A stretch of DNA of 64,000 nucleotides. Source: an uncultured Lacinutrix sp. GTDB lineage: Bacteria; Bacteroidota; Bacteroidia; Flavobacteriales; Flavobacteriaceae. Shown here one piece after another: positions 24,459-34,434 of this stretch. Positions within the stretch are counted from its first letter, which is position 1. Each line of letters opens with the position of its first letter. The stretch covers positions 310,001-374,000 of the forward strand of contig NZ_CANMRQ010000002.1 in the NCBI RefSeq assembly GCF_947500325.1, read 5' to 3'. Below the pieces are notes generated by a model. That model had not been told where the DNA came from. It did not search any database and saw nothing but the letters and a program-made list of their open reading frames with translations. A program made the translations under genes and the position numbers.

Positions 24459-25889
24459 CTAAAATTCTGCGTTTTGTGGTGTACGTGGATAAGGTATTAC
24501 ATCACGAATGTTACTCATACCTGTTGTAAACATAACTAAACGTTCAAAACCTAAGCCAAAACCAGAGTGTACTGCAGTACCATATTTACGTAAATCTAAG
24601 TACCACCATAATTCTTCTTCTGGGATATCTAACACAGCCATTTTTTCTTTTAAAACGTTTAAACGTTCTTCTCGCTGTGAACCTCCAACAATTTCACCAA
24701 TTCCAGGGAATAAAATATCCATAGCACGAACAGTTTTTCCATCTTCATTTAGACGCATATAAAAAGCTTTAATGTTTGCTGGATAATCAAATAGAATCAC
24801 AGGACATTTAAAATGTTTTTCTACTAAGAAACGTTCATGTTCAGACTGTAAATCTGCTCCCCATTCTTCAATAATATAATTGAATTTCTTTTTCTTATTG
24901 GGTTTAGAGTTTCTTAATATGTCAATGGCTTCAGTATAGCTAACACGTTTAAAGTTGTTATCTGCAACAAATTTAAGTTTTTCAATTAATGATAATTCGC
25001 TGCGTTCTGCTTGCGGCTTTGTTTTTTCTTCGTCTAATAAACGTTTGTCTAAAAAAGCTAAATCATCTGCATTATTTTCAAGAACATAAGAGATAACAGA
25101 TTTCATGAAGTCTTCAGCTAAATCCATATTTCCTGCTAAATCCATAAATGCTACTTCAGGTTCTATCATCCAAAACTCAGATAAATGACGTGACGTATTT
25201 GAATTTTCAGCTCTAAACGTTGGACCAAAAGTATAAACTTTCCCTAATGACATAGCATAGGTTTCTGCTTCTAGTTGTCCAGAAACAGTAAGGTTTGTGT
25301 CTTTTCCAAAGAAGTTTTGTGAATGGTCTATTTCACCGTCATCTGTTAATGGCGGATTTTTTTGATCTAAAGTGCTTACACGAAACATTTCTCCAGCACC
25401 TTCAGCATCACTACCAGTAATAATTGGTGTGTGCATGTAATAAAAACCGTTATCATTAAAGTATTTATGAATAGCAAAAGACAAAGCAGAACGTAAACGC
25501 ATTACAGCGCTAAAAGTATTTGTACGCGTACGTAAATGTGCATTTTCTCTTAAAAATTCAAAAGAGTGCTTTTTAGGTTGAATAGGATAAGTTTCTGGAT
25601 CGCTATCGCCTAAAATTTCTATACTTGAGACAACAATTTCAACATTTTGCCCTTTACCTTGGCTTTCGACTAATTCTCCTTTAATATGAACAGCGGCACC
25701 TGTGGTGATACGCTTTAGAGTGTCTTCTGGTGTATTTTCAAAATCAACAACGCATTGAATATTATTAAGCGTTGAACCATCATTTAAGGCAATAAAACGT
25801 TTCGCTCTAAAGGTTCTTACCCAACCTTTAATTTCTACTTCTTGTAACTTGGTTTCTTTTAATAATTGTGCAACTGTTTTTGAAGTCAT
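24459..25889 (-). CDS. asnS: Asparaginyl-tRNA synthetase
   Basis: A 476-residue class II aminoacyl-tRNA synthetase that charges tRNA-Asn. The N-terminal OB-fold (about 15-110) contains [22 protein letters not shown]. The catalytic domain has motif 2 [20 protein letters not shown] and motif 3 [15 protein letters not shown] -7 box TATATTTG on the minus strand lies at 25911-25918, so it is transcribed apart from the RND gene upstream. Confidence 0.97.
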   Translation of the reverse strand: MTSKTVAQLLKETKLQEVEIKGWVRTFRAKRFIALNDGSTLNNIQCVVDFENTPEDTLKRITTGAAVHIKGELVESQGKGQNVEIVVSSIEILGDSDPETYPIQPKKHSFEFLRENAHLRTRTNTFSAVMRLRSALSFAIHKYFNDNGFYYMHTPIITGSDAEGAGEMFRVSTLDQKNPPLTDDGEIDHSQNFFGKDTNLTVSGQLEAETYAMSLGKVYTFGPTFRAENSNTSRHLSEFWMIEPEVAFMDLAGNMDLAEDFMKSVISYVLENNADDLAFLDKRLLDEEKTKPQAERSELSLIEKLKFVADNNFKRVSYTEAIDILRNSKPNKKKKFNYIIEEWGADLQSEHERFLVEKHFKCPVILFDYPANIKAFYMRLNEDGKTVRAMDILFPGIGEIVGGSQREERLNVLKEKMAVLDIPEEELWWYLDLRKYGTAVHSGFGLGFERLVMFTTGMSNIRDVIPYPRTPQNAEF

Positions 25890-25910
25890 TTTTGTACTTA
25901 ATTTTTAAAA

Positions 25911-25918
25911 CAAATATA
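25911..25918 (-). promoter_or_regulatory. -7 promoter box of asnS
   Basis: On the minus strand TATATTTG matches TAnnTTTG, 21 bases before the ATG. It lies between the asnS start and the RND stop codon. Confidence 0.5.
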
Positions 25919-25935
25919 ATTTTTTAGTTGATTTA

Positions 25936-28347
25936 TTATTCAGATTCTTCATCTAAAATATCATCATCGTTTTCTTCAGGAATAATATTGATTTTTGGTT
26001 CTTTTAATATCTCTTTATTTGCAATACTACGTTCTAATGATAATAATAATGATGGTAAGAGTATTAAATTCGACAACATTGCAAAAAGAAGCGTTACAGA
26101 TACTAAAGCACCAAGTGCTACTGTACCACCAAAACTTGAGATTATAAATACAGAAAACCCAAAGAATAAAACAATAGAGGTATAAAACATACTAACTCCT
26201 GTTTCTCTTAAAGCAGCATAAACCGATTTTTTAATTTTCCAATTACTGGCCTGCAACTCTTGTCTATATTTCGCTAAAAAGTGAATAGTGTCATCCACAG
26301 AAATACCAAAAGCAATGCTAAATACTAAGATTGTTGAAGGTTTTATAGGTACACCTAGGTAGCCCATTAGCCCAGCAGTTACTACTAATGGTAATAAATT
26401 AGGTATAAGCGAGACTATAATCATTCTAAAAGAGCGGAACATATATGCCATAAATAGCGATATAAGTATAATAGCTAGTGATAATGATATTGCTAAGTTT
26501 TTTACTAAATAGGTTGTCCCTTTTTGAAAGACAAGTGCTTTACCAGTCATGGTAACATCGTATTTCTTTTTAGGGAAAACTTTATCAATTTTTTGTTTTA
26601 AATTTTCTTCAATACGCTTCATTCTATCTGTGCCAATATCTTTCATGAAGGTAGTAATACGAGCATATTGACCAGTGCTATCAACAAAATTCTTAAGTAA
26701 ATCTACTTTTGAAGATGAATTTTTAGCATGTTTTAAAATAAAAGCTTCTTCTAAGCCAGAAGATGGTAATTGATAATACTTTGGATTGTTATTATAGTAG
26801 GCTTGTTTAGAATATTTCACTAAACTAACTACAGATATAGGTTTAGATAATTCTGGCGTTTCAGTAATTAAATCTTCAAGCGCATCCATTTTTTTTAGCG
26901 TTGAAGATTTCATTACTCCTTTTTTACGCTTAGTATTTATCATTATCTCTAATGGCATAATACCATTAAACTCTTCTTCAAAAAAGCGAATATCAGTAAA
27001 GAACTCTTCTTCTTTTGGCATGTCTTCTATTAAACTACCAGATATATTTATTTTATAGATACCAATAATACAAACTATTAAAAGGGCTAAAGAGGTTACA
27101 TAAATAGTAATACGTTTTTCGCGTACCATTCGTTCCATCCAATCTACAAAACCGCCAATCCAACGTTTGTTTAAGTGTTCTAAATGACGCTCTTTAGGGT
27201 AAGGTAAAAAAGTATATATAATTGGAATAATAAGTATACAAAGTATAAAAATAGCAATGATACTTAATGAAGCAACAACACCAAATTCTTTTAATAACTT
27301 ACTTTCTGTAATAATAAATGTAGCGAAACCAGAAGCAGTAGTTACATTTGTCATTAAAGTTGCATTACCAATTTTGGTAATAACACGTTGTAAAGATTTT
27401 ACTTTGTTACCATGAGATTTTACCTCATGTTGATATTTATTAATTAAGAAAATACAATTAGGAATACCAATAACTATTATTAAAGGCGGTATTAAGGCTG
27501 TTAAAACAGTGATTTCGTATTTTAGTAAGCCAAGTATTCCTAAAGTCCACATTACTCCAATACATACCACTATTAGTGAAATAAATGTTGCTCTAAAAGA
27601 CCTAAAAAATAAGAAGAAAATTAATGAGGTTATTAGTAAAGCAGCACCAACAAATTTGCCTATTTCATCTACAATATTTTGTGCATTTAATGTTCGTATA
27701 TATGGCATTCCAGAAACACGAATATTTATGCCATACTTGTTTTCAAAATCAGAAACTTTTTGTTGTAAGTCTTCAACAACAAAATCCTTTCTAGCAGGAG
27801 TATTTACAATCTCTTTATTAAGATATATTGCTGTTCTTACAGTTTGCGTTTTAGCATTAAATAAAAAGTTGTCGTAAAAAGGATACTTATTAAAAAGTTC
27901 GTCTTTAAGCTTATCTATTTGGGCACTTGTACTAACAGAATCTTTAATAAAAGGTTCTAAATCAAATTTTTCGGCTTTTTTATTTCTTTTTAGTTTTTGT
28001 AAATCTTTAATAGAAACTACTGTTTCTACAGCTTCGGCTGCTCTAAAACTATCGGAAAGTGCATTCCATGCATTCAACTTTTCAACAGTAAAAAGTGTAG
28101 AGTCTTTAACGCCTAAAACAATTAAGTTGCCTTCTTCACCAAAAATATCTAAAAAGTTATTGTATTCTATATTTACCTCATGGTCATCAGGTAAAAGATT
28201 AGCTTCAGTATATGTAAAACGCATATACTTCCATTGCGTACTCAGTAAAATAGTGATGATAACAACACCAATAAGAATACTAATCTTGTTACGCAAAATG
28301 ATCCTTGCGACAACATCCCAAAATTTTGATTTTTTAAGTTTTGACAT
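25936..28347 (-). CDS. MMPL/RND-superfamily membrane transporter
   Basis: An 803-residue protein with the twofold RND layout: one helix near residues 24-40, a large periplasmic loop to about 205, five helices (about 210-400) with a sterol-sensing-like region GKFVGAALLITSLIFFLFF, another helix near 420, a second loop to about 610, and five final helices. The tail LLLSLERSIANKEILKEP... is acidic. It is shorter than drug-efflux RND pumps (~1000) and has no visible HlyD or TolC partner, so MMPL-type lipid or hydrophobe export is more likely. The substrate is unknown. Confidence 0.9.
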   Translation of the reverse strand: MSKLKKSKFWDVVARIILRNKISILIGVVIITILLSTQWKYMRFTYTEANLLPDDHEVNIEYNNFLDIFGEEGNLIVLGVKDSTLFTVEKLNAWNALSDSFRAAEAVETVVSIKDLQKLKRNKKAEKFDLEPFIKDSVSTSAQIDKLKDELFNKYPFYDNFLFNAKTQTVRTAIYLNKEIVNTPARKDFVVEDLQQKVSDFENKYGINIRVSGMPYIRTLNAQNIVDEIGKFVGAALLITSLIFFLFFRSFRATFISLIVVCIGVMWTLGILGLLKYEITVLTALIPPLIIVIGIPNCIFLINKYQHEVKSHGNKVKSLQRVITKIGNATLMTNVTTASGFATFIITESKLLKEFGVVASLSIIAIFILCILIIPIIYTFLPYPKERHLEHLNKRWIGGFVDWMERMVREKRITIYVTSLALLIVCIIGIYKINISGSLIEDMPKEEEFFTDIRFFEEEFNGIMPLEIMINTKRKKGVMKSSTLKKMDALEDLITETPELSKPISVVSLVKYSKQAYYNNNPKYYQLPSSGLEEAFILKHAKNSSSKVDLLKNFVDSTGQYARITTFMKDIGTDRMKRIEENLKQKIDKVFPKKKYDVTMTGKALVFQKGTTYLVKNLAISLSLAIILISLFMAYMFRSFRMIIVSLIPNLLPLVVTAGLMGYLGVPIKPSTILVFSIAFGISVDDTIHFLAKYRQELQASNWKIKKSVYAALRETGVSMFYTSIVLFFGFSVFIISSFGGTVALGALVSVTLLFAMLSNLILLPSLLLSLERSIANKEILKEPKINIIPEENDDDILDEESE

Positions 28348-28410
28348 CGTATCTGTAAAGTAGGGGCAAAGGTATATAAAACCTAAGTAATTAAGATACT
28401 AAAATTAAAT

Positions 28411-29679
28411 TTATAATGTAATATTAAAGGTGAATTTTACAGCCATATTATCTTCTTCTTTTGGCAAGTGGTAAGCACCATATCTATAGGTGAAACTTAG
28501 TCCGAAGCCTAGAAGTAATTTGTTAATCTCGAAACCAGATTCTGTATAACCCTTATTTAATGTTCCAAAATTTACATTTTGATGTCTATTAATATTATTA
28601 ATATCACCTACAGCATACCTTGTAATTAATACTAATTGAGGGTTAAAGCCTCTAAAAATTTTAAAAGGTTTTATATAATGTTTTAATACTAAAGTTGTAA
28701 ATCTGTCTGAGAAGAATTCATTAAAATACATGGTTTCAAAACTATTGATTCCAGCTACAGAAAAACGTTGAAGTATGGTTTCTTTTGTATTATTATTAGG
28801 GTAAGCGTGGTAGAGATGCGTTAAAGGTGTATCTCCATTTGCTATTCCTGCAGAAAGTGTACCAATAGTATAGGAATCTTTATTATGGTTAATTTTATGT
28901 ATAGTTCTAAAATCTATTTTTGAAAAATTAAAATCCGCATTAAATAAATTTTTAATGTTTTTAGTGTATTGCAATGAAAACTTAGGAAACGCATCTTTTA
29001 TAATTTTTGTTTTCCCATCAACGGTTTCATGTTGAGTAAAAGGATCCCATTGAACAGAGATTTTTGCTGTGCTTAATTCAAACTCACGAAAACTATTATT
29101 TCCTAGTACAAAATTATAGTCATAAGTAGGATGCACATTACTAATAGCTAATTCTGTTTCTGTATATATATTGGGAGTAATTTCATGTTCTAGACTCACA
29201 GCCGAAGTAATATGTCTATGAAATAATTCAATATTTAATAAACGAGGTTCAAAAAAAGAAAAAGTACGGGCATCTGTTAAAAAATTAGAACTTCCGGTTT
29301 CTTGTAAATCATCATTATAAGACAAATTTAACCAAGTTTTCGTTTCTGGATTTAATCTTAAACCGCCACCAATTTTGTATTTAAATCTATGGTCTCTAAA
29401 ACCATAAACAATATAGGAATCTATTCTAAATTTTTCAGAAAAACCTTCATTAGTGATGCCTCCTAAACCAGTTCTAAAGCCTTCGTATTGGTTGAATTTA
29501 ATAAGATAGCGCAGGTCGAAATTCCATATTTTAGTAGGAAAAAAACCTTCACCAATACTTTTTAATAATTTTTTAGATTCTAAACTATCTAATACAGTCT
29601 TGGTACTATCTATAGGTACTTGAGCGCTTACCGAAATAGTAAAGCTAAAGAGTAGTATGGAGAGCCAATACTTAGGCAT
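28411..29679 (-). CDS. Outer-membrane beta-barrel protein, DUF5686-like barrel
   Basis: A 422-residue protein with a signal peptide (MPKYWLSILLFSFTISVSAQ). The remainder has many amphipathic strands (FRIDSYIVYGFRDHRFKYKI, LGFGLSFTYRYGAYHLP) and a terminal FTFNITL, matching the C-terminal barrel of DUF5686/carboxypeptidase-regulatory-like proteins but lacking the N-terminal carboxypeptidase-regulatory domain. It is 3 bases after the TlpA-like gene, so they form an operon. The family label is moderately certain. Confidence 0.75.
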   Translation of the reverse strand: MPKYWLSILLFSFTISVSAQVPIDSTKTVLDSLESKKLLKSIGEGFFPTKIWNFDLRYLIKFNQYEGFRTGLGGITNEGFSEKFRIDSYIVYGFRDHRFKYKIGGGLRLNPETKTWLNLSYNDDLQETGSSNFLTDARTFSFFEPRLLNIELFHRHITSAVSLEHEITPNIYTETELAISNVHPTYDYNFVLGNNSFREFELSTAKISVQWDPFTQHETVDGKTKIIKDAFPKFSLQYTKNIKNLFNADFNFSKIDFRTIHKINHNKDSYTIGTLSAGIANGDTPLTHLYHAYPNNNTKETILQRFSVAGINSFETMYFNEFFSDRFTTLVLKHYIKPFKIFRGFNPQLVLITRYAVGDINNINRHQNVNFGTLNKGYTESGFEINKLLLGFGLSFTYRYGAYHLPKEEDNMAVKFTFNITL

Positions 29680-29682
29680 AAG

Positions 29683-30423
29683 TTAATTTAATAGCGATTT
29701 AATAGAAGTCGAAAGTACAGATTTTATATTAGTTCTATAACCTAATTCTTTTAAAACAATCTCTCCTTTTTGGTTTATAACGATACTAGTAGGAAAACTA
29801 TTTACTCCATAACTGTTTACAACTCCATTTGCATTTGGAGCAATAGTATATTTAAATGGTTGCGTTTCTAAAAACTGTTTAACTATTTCTTTTTTATTAA
29901 AAGTAATAGCAATGAATTCAACATTTTTACCTTTAAACTCTTCTATTAATTTATTTAAACTAGGCATTTCTTGAATACATGGCGGGCATTTTGTAAACCA
30001 AAAATTAAGAACAACGACTTTACCTTTTAAACGTGATAGTTTAATATTATTACCATTCATGTCTGTTACTAAAAAATCTAATGCTTTTTCTCCTGGATCA
30101 AAATGAGCTTCTGGATTTTTTTCAATTAGTACAGGATGGTTACTTTTCTTTTGGAATACTACAGATTTAATTTTTGCATTAGCATCTGCATAAAACAAAG
30201 GTTTATAATCTGGATTTGTCATTAGCTCCATTTGCGACATAGGAAGTATTTTACCTTGTTCATTAAATAGTAAAACATCTGGAGTAATCATGATTTGCAT
30301 AGTCTTGATTTGCTCATCAGATAATAAATGCTGATTCTTAGGAATGAATTTATAATCTTGAGAAAAACTTATTGTAGAAAACAATAAAGCACATAGAAAT
30401 AGTATAGATTTTATATAGCGCAT
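29683..30423 (-). CDS. TlpA-family periplasmic thioredoxin
   Basis: A 246-residue protein with a signal peptide (MRYIKSILFLCALLFSTISFSQ). An N-terminal ~85-residue extension precedes a thioredoxin-like/AhpC-TSA domain (about 112-240). WFTKCPPCIQEMP holds the redox pair C146/C149, and the cis-Pro loop is in NSFPTSIVINQ. It reduces disulfides or supports cytochrome maturation in the periplasm. It precedes the barrel gene by 3 bases. Confidence 0.92.
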   Translation of the reverse strand: MRYIKSILFLCALLFSTISFSQDYKFIPKNQHLLSDEQIKTMQIMITPDVLLFNEQGKILPMSQMELMTNPDYKPLFYADANAKIKSVVFQKKSNHPVLIEKNPEAHFDPGEKALDFLVTDMNGNNIKLSRLKGKVVVLNFWFTKCPPCIQEMPSLNKLIEEFKGKNVEFIAITFNKKEIVKQFLETQPFKYTIAPNANGVVNSYGVNSFPTSIVINQKGEIVLKELGYRTNIKSVLSTSIKSLLN

Positions 30424-30461
30424 AGTATTATAAACGATAAAGTTAAGATTCTTGGTATAAA

Positions 30462-30485
30462 AAAAGCGACAATTAAGTCGCTTTT
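30462..30485 (-). terminator. Terminator of the pyrH-frr operon
   Basis: AAAAGCGAC (30462-30470) and GTCGCTTTT (30477-30485) pair around a 6-base loop; on the minus strand a run of seven T follows. Confidence 0.85.
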
Positions 30486-30490
30486 AACGT

Positions 30491-31048
30491 TTATACTGTC
30501 ATAATCTCTTTGTCTTTATTAACAAGAAGTTCATCAATACGTTTAACAGAGTTATCTGTTAAAGTTTGTACGTCTGCTTCTGCATTTTTTTGTAAATCCT
30601 CAGAAACATCGTCTAATTTTTTAATGTCGTTATTAGCATCTTTACGGGCATTACGAACACCAACTTTAGCGTCTTCAGCCTCAGCTTTAGCTTGTTTAGC
30701 TAAATCACGTCTACGCTCTTCAGTTAATGGTGGTACATTAATAATTAATTGTTCTCCATTATTCATTGGATTAAAACCTAAATTAGCAATCATAATTGCC
30801 TTTTCGATTTCTTGAAGCATGTTTTTTTCCCATGGTTGAATAGTTATTGTTCTACCATCTGGTGTATTAACATTAGCAACTTGACTTAATGGTGTTTGTG
30901 AGCCATAATAGTCTACCATAACACTACCTAGCATAGCTGGACTTGCTTTACCTGCACGTATGTTTGCAAATTGTTTTATAAGATGCTGAATGGCATTATC
31001 CATTGCTTCTTTTGCTGTGTCTATTATAAATGAAATGTCTTCGTTCAT
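30491..31048 (-). CDS. frr: Ribosome recycling factor
   Basis: A 185-residue RRF that splits post-termination ribosomes together with EF-G. It has the usual two-domain layout: helix 1 with NAIQHLIKQFANIRAGKASPAML, the beta domain (VMVDYYGSQTPLSQVANVNTPDGRTITIQPW), then helices with PPLTEERRRDLAKQAK. It follows pyrH by 57 bases, with a small inverted repeat (TTAGTTC 31070-31076 / GAACTAA 31084-31090) between. Confidence 0.98.
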   Translation of the reverse strand: MNEDISFIIDTAKEAMDNAIQHLIKQFANIRAGKASPAMLGSVMVDYYGSQTPLSQVANVNTPDGRTITIQPWEKNMLQEIEKAIMIANLGFNPMNNGEQLIINVPPLTEERRRDLAKQAKAEAEDAKVGVRNARKDANNDIKKLDDVSEDLQKNAEADVQTLTDNSVKRIDELLVNKDKEIMTV

Positions 31049-31105
31049 TGTTAAAATTTTTATTACTATTTAGTTCCTTTCAAGAACTAAGCCAAACTAA
31101 AAGTA

Positions 31106-31813
31106 CTATAAACTTACTTGAGTTCCAATATTTTCTCCAGAAACTACCTTCATTAAATTTCCTCTAGTGTTCATATCGAATACTATAATAGGTAATTCGT
31201 TTTCTTGACTTAGAGTAAATGCTGTAGTATCCATAACTTTTAAACCTTTACGTAAAACGTCATCAAAAGTAATGTGCTCAAATTTAATAGCATTAGCATT
31301 TTTTTCTGGATCTTCGTCATATATACCATCAACACGTGTTCCTTTTAAAATAACATCGGCTTCAATTTCTATAGCGCGTAATACTGCTGCAGAATCTGTT
31401 GTAAAATATGGATTACCTGTTCCGCCTCCAAAAATAACGACGCGTCCTTTACGTAAATGACTCATAGCTTTTCTACGAATAAAAGGTTCTGCAACTTCAT
31501 TAATTTTAATTGCAGTTTGCAAACGTGTTTTAACGCCAGCATCTTCTAGAGCATTTTGTAAAGCTAAACCATTTATTACAGTAGCTAGCATGCCCATGTG
31601 ATCACCTTGTACGCGATCCATACCATTCATGGCACCTGCAACTCCTCTAAAAATATTACCACCACCAATAACTATGGCAACTTCAATACCTTTATCTGTT
31701 ACGGCTTTAATATCATGTGCATATTCCGCTAAGCGTTCTGGGTCTATCCCATATTGGCGACTTCCCATTAAAGCTTCACCTGAGAGTTTTAGTAGTATTC
31801 TTTTATATTTCAT
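31106..31813 (-). CDS. pyrH: UMP kinase
   Basis: A 235-residue amino-acid-kinase-fold enzyme that makes UDP from [14 protein letters not shown] (about 6-16) and IGGGNIFRG (about 50-58) are the phosphate- and UMP-binding loops, and [15 protein letters not shown] (about 129-143) is the family signature. A -7 box (TAGTTTTG) lies at 31951-31958 on the minus strand, giving a leader of about 130 bases. In an operon with frr. Confidence 0.98.
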   Translation of the reverse strand: MKYKRILLKLSGEALMGSRQYGIDPERLAEYAHDIKAVTDKGIEVAIVIGGGNIFRGVAGAMNGMDRVQGDHMGMLATVINGLALQNALEDAGVKTRLQTAIKINEVAEPFIRRKAMSHLRKGRVVIFGGGTGNPYFTTDSAAVLRAIEIEADVILKGTRVDGIYDEDPEKNANAIKFEHITFDDVLRKGLKVMDTTAFTLSQENELPIIVFDMNTRGNLMKVVSGENIGTQVSL

Positions 31814-31950
31814 GTGTCGATTATACTTTTTTAGAGGTCACATATTGCTTCCGTTTAGTCATTGTCTTAGTTATTAAGAATAATTCGTTATGGAAGGTTC
31901 ATGTTGGTATTAGCTGTGTTTTTTTCTTATTAGTGAAAAAAAGAGTTTTG

Positions 31951-31958
31951 CAAAACTA
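31951..31958 (-). promoter_or_regulatory. -7 promoter box of pyrH-frr
   Basis: On the minus strand TAGTTTTG matches TAnnTTTG. It overlaps the small palindrome GTTTTGCAAAAC and lies between the tsf terminator and pyrH. Confidence 0.45.
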
Positions 31959-31976
31959 AGCGTTTTTAAGCATAAA

Positions 31977-32013
31977 AAAAACCACTAGCTCTAAAAATAG
32001 AGTAGTGGTTTTT
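31977..32013 (-). terminator. Terminator of the ribosomal protein/tsf operon
   Basis: AAAACCACTA(G)CTCTA and TAGAGTAGTGGTTTT pair around AAAA with one bulged base; on the minus strand eight T follow. It begins 40 bases after the tsf stop. Confidence 0.88.
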
Positions 32014-32052
32014 AATATTATAGAAATTCCTGTTTCCACAGGAATGAATTTT

Positions 32053-33012
32053 CTATCCTAAAGAAACACGTTTAAAAGCTGTTACTTCAACATTTTTAGA
32101 TGCTACGTAACCTGCAACAGTTTGCTTTTCATCTTTAATAAACTTCTGGTCAAGTAAACATTTTTCTTGATCTAAAGTTGTATTATCTGAAATAAATCGG
32201 TCCATTTTACCAGGTAAAATTTTATCCCAAATTTGTTCTGGCTTACCTTCAGCAGCTAATTGCGCTTTAGCATCTTCTTCTGCTTTTGCTATAACTTCTG
32301 GAGTTAATTGTGCCATAGAAATATACTGAGGAACGTTCTTTAATGTCTTACCTAAACGACCTAGTTCAATATTATCTTTTTCAATAACTGCAATTCTTGC
32401 TTCAGTTTCGCTAGCTACATATGCAGGATCGAAATCTTTGTAAGATAATGTAGTTGCTCCCATAGAAGCCACTTGCATTGCTACATCTTTTGCAACAGTT
32501 GCTTCTTCTTGAGATAAACCAACTAATGCTCCAATTTTGTTAATGTGAACATAAGAACCAACAAAATCTGCTTCTAACTTTTCAAAAGCGTTGATTTCTA
32601 ATTTTTCGCCAATAACACCAGTTTGCTCAACTAATTTTTCAGCAACAGTCATACCACCAAAATCTGAAGCTAAGAAATCTTCTTTGTTATCAAAGTTGAT
32701 TGCTTTTTCAGCCATTTGGTTAGCTAATGCTAAAAAGTTTTCATTTTTTCCAACGAAATCAGTTTCACATCCTAATACGATAGCAACACCAACAGTGTTA
32801 GCATCGTTAATTTTTATTGCAGCAGCACCTTCAGAAGAATCTCTATCTGCTCTTTTTTCTGCTACTTTTTGTCCTTTTTTACGTAATACATCGATTGCTG
32901 CATCAAAATCACCTCCAGCTTCCACTAAGGCTTTTTTACAATCCATCATACCTGCACCAGTTGCTTTTCTTAGCTTATTTACTTCTGCTGCTGAAATTTT
33001 TACTTCACTCAT
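32053..33012 (-). CDS. tsf: Translation elongation factor Ts
   Basis: A 319-residue nucleotide exchange factor for EF-Tu. The N-terminal UBA-like domain (EVNKLRKATGAGMMDCKKALVEA) and the EF-Tu contact motif CETDFVGKNENF are present. Bacteroidota EF-Ts often carry a longer dimerisation domain, in line with this length. It lies 82 bases after rpsB, with a terminator-like hairpin in the gap. Confidence 0.97.
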   Translation of the reverse strand: MSEVKISAAEVNKLRKATGAGMMDCKKALVEAGGDFDAAIDVLRKKGQKVAEKRADRDSSEGAAAIKINDANTVGVAIVLGCETDFVGKNENFLALANQMAEKAINFDNKEDFLASDFGGMTVAEKLVEQTGVIGEKLEINAFEKLEADFVGSYVHINKIGALVGLSQEEATVAKDVAMQVASMGATTLSYKDFDPAYVASETEARIAVIEKDNIELGRLGKTLKNVPQYISMAQLTPEVIAKAEEDAKAQLAAEGKPEQIWDKILPGKMDRFISDNTTLDQEKCLLDQKFIKDEKQTVAGYVASKNVEVTAFKRVSLG

Positions 33013-33029
33013 GATAAGTATATTTAAAA

Positions 33030-33072
33030 AAGTCGTTTAATTAATTTCTGTTACGAAAGAATTAAACGACTT
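33030..33072 (-). terminator. Hairpin attenuator between rpsB and tsf
   Basis: AAGTCGTTTAATT (33030-33042) and AATTAAACGACTT (33060-33072) form a perfect 13-bp stem with a 17-base loop; on the minus strand a run of six T follows, 18 bases before tsf. It looks like an intrinsic terminator that would lower tsf expression relative to rpsB. Confidence 0.7.
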
Positions 33073-33094
33073 GATTTGTAATAATTTTATTGTT

Positions 33095-33883
33095 TTATTC
33101 TTCTTCTTCTTTTACTGCTTCAGCTTTAGCTGGGGCTGCTTTTTTTGCTGGTGCTGCTTTAGCTTCAGCTTTAGCTGCTTCCTTTTCAGCTTTTTCAGCT
33201 TTACGCTCATTTAATCCACCAGTAATAGCTTCAGTAACATGCGTTAAAATTTTATCGATCGATTTAGAAGCATCGTCATTTGCTGGTATAACGTAATCTA
33301 CTTGACGTGGATCTGAGTTAGTATCTACCATTGCAAAAATTGGAATGTTTAATTTTTGTGCTTCTTTAATCGCGATATGCTCACGTTTAATATCTACTAC
33401 AAACAAAGCACCTGGAAGGCGAGTCATGTCTACAATAGAACCTAAGTTCTTTTCTAACTTAGCTCTTAAACGATCAACTTGTAAACGTTCTTTTTTAGAT
33501 AAAGTTAAAAAGGTTCCATCTTTCTTCATTCTATCAATTGTAGCCATCTTTTTGATTGCTTTTCTAATAGTAACAAAGTTAGTTAACATTCCACCTGGCC
33601 ATCTTTCTGTGATGTATGGCATATTAATGTTACCTGCTTTTTCAGCGACGATGTCTTTTGCTTGTTTTTTTGTAGCTACAAATAAGATTTTACGACCAGA
33701 AGCTGCGATTTTTGCTAACGCATCTCCAGCTTCATCCATCTTAGCTGCTGTTTTGTAAAGGTTTATAATATGGATACCGTTACGTTCCATATATACGTAA
33801 GGCGCCATGTTTGGATCCCACTTACGTGTAAGGTGACCGAAGTGTACACCTGCTTCAAGTAATTCTTTTACTTCTACTGCCAT
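33095..33883 (-). CDS. rpsB: 30S ribosomal protein S2
   Basis: A 262-residue S2 protein. The core (MAVEVKELLEAGVHFGHLTRKWDPNM... ) spans about 1-225. The last ~35 residues are an Ala/Lys/Glu-rich tail (EKEAAKAEAKAAPAKKAAPA), common in flavobacteria and absent from E. coli S2. The ATG at 33883 is used because the sequence then begins exactly as in the family; an upstream in-frame ATG would add MLIQQNVNYYK without homology. Confidence 0.97.
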   Translation of the reverse strand: MAVEVKELLEAGVHFGHLTRKWDPNMAPYVYMERNGIHIINLYKTAAKMDEAGDALAKIAASGRKILFVATKKQAKDIVAEKAGNINMPYITERWPGGMLTNFVTIRKAIKKMATIDRMKKDGTFLTLSKKERLQVDRLRAKLEKNLGSIVDMTRLPGALFVVDIKREHIAIKEAQKLNIPIFAMVDTNSDPRQVDYVIPANDDASKSIDKILTHVTEAITGGLNERKAEKAEKEAAKAEAKAAPAKKAAPAKAEAVKEEEE

Positions 33884-34047
33884 TTTGTAATAGTTTACGT
33901 TCTGTTGAATTAGCAATAATTAAGTGGTCATTAATATAATTCGCCTTAATTATTTAGATGCTAAACTAAATCCTGCCTTATTTAGACTAGGACAACAATA
34001 ACTGTTTAATTTTTTGTTTTGTGTTGAAAATAAATTCAACAATAATA
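33884..34047 (-). promoter_or_regulatory. Leader between rpsI and rpsB, possible S2 control element
   Basis: This 164-base gap has no promoter box I can recognise but contains a stem (CTAAAT 33966-33971 / ATTTAG 33980-33985) and a second copy of CTAAATAA next to GGC. Ribosomal-protein leaders bound by S2 are known upstream of rpsB in other bacteria; whether this is one is inference. Confidence 0.3.
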
Positions 34048-34434
34048 TTAACGTTTCGAGAATTGGAATTTCTTACGAGCTTTCTTCTGTCCGAATTTCT
34101 TACGCTCAACCATTCTTGGGTCTCTTGTTAATAATCCTTCAGGTTTTAAGATTAATCTGTTTTCTTCATTTAACTCGCACATTGCACGAGAAATTGCTAA
34201 ACGGATAGCTTCTGCTTGACCTGTAATACCACCACCAAATACATTTACTTTAATGTCAAAAGCACCATCGTTTTCAGTCATTACTAACGGTTGGTTTACT
34301 TTATACTGTAAAGTTGCAGTTGGGAAGTAGTCTTTTAATTCTTTCTTGTTAATCGTGATGTTACCTTTTCCTTTAGAAAGGTAAACACGAGCAACAGCCG
34401 TTTTTCTACGACCAATTTTGTGTAATACTTCCAT
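34048..34434 (-). CDS. rpsI: 30S ribosomal protein S9
   Basis: A 128-residue S9 with the typical start (EVLHKIGRRKTAVARVYL) and the C-terminal KKFQFSKR, whose last Arg reaches the ribosomal P site. Its ATG overlaps the rplM stop codon by one base. Confidence 0.98.
   Translation of the reverse strand: MEVLHKIGRRKTAVARVYLSKGKGNITINKKELKDYFPTATLQYKVNQPLVMTENDGAFDIKVNVFGGGITGQAEAIRLAISRAMCELNEENRLILKPEGLLTRDPRMVERKKFGQKKARKKFQFSKR

Noticed and set aside
33345-33758. Plus-strand frame of 137 codons inside rpsB
   Set aside because: It is antisense to a ribosomal protein gene whose translation is certain.
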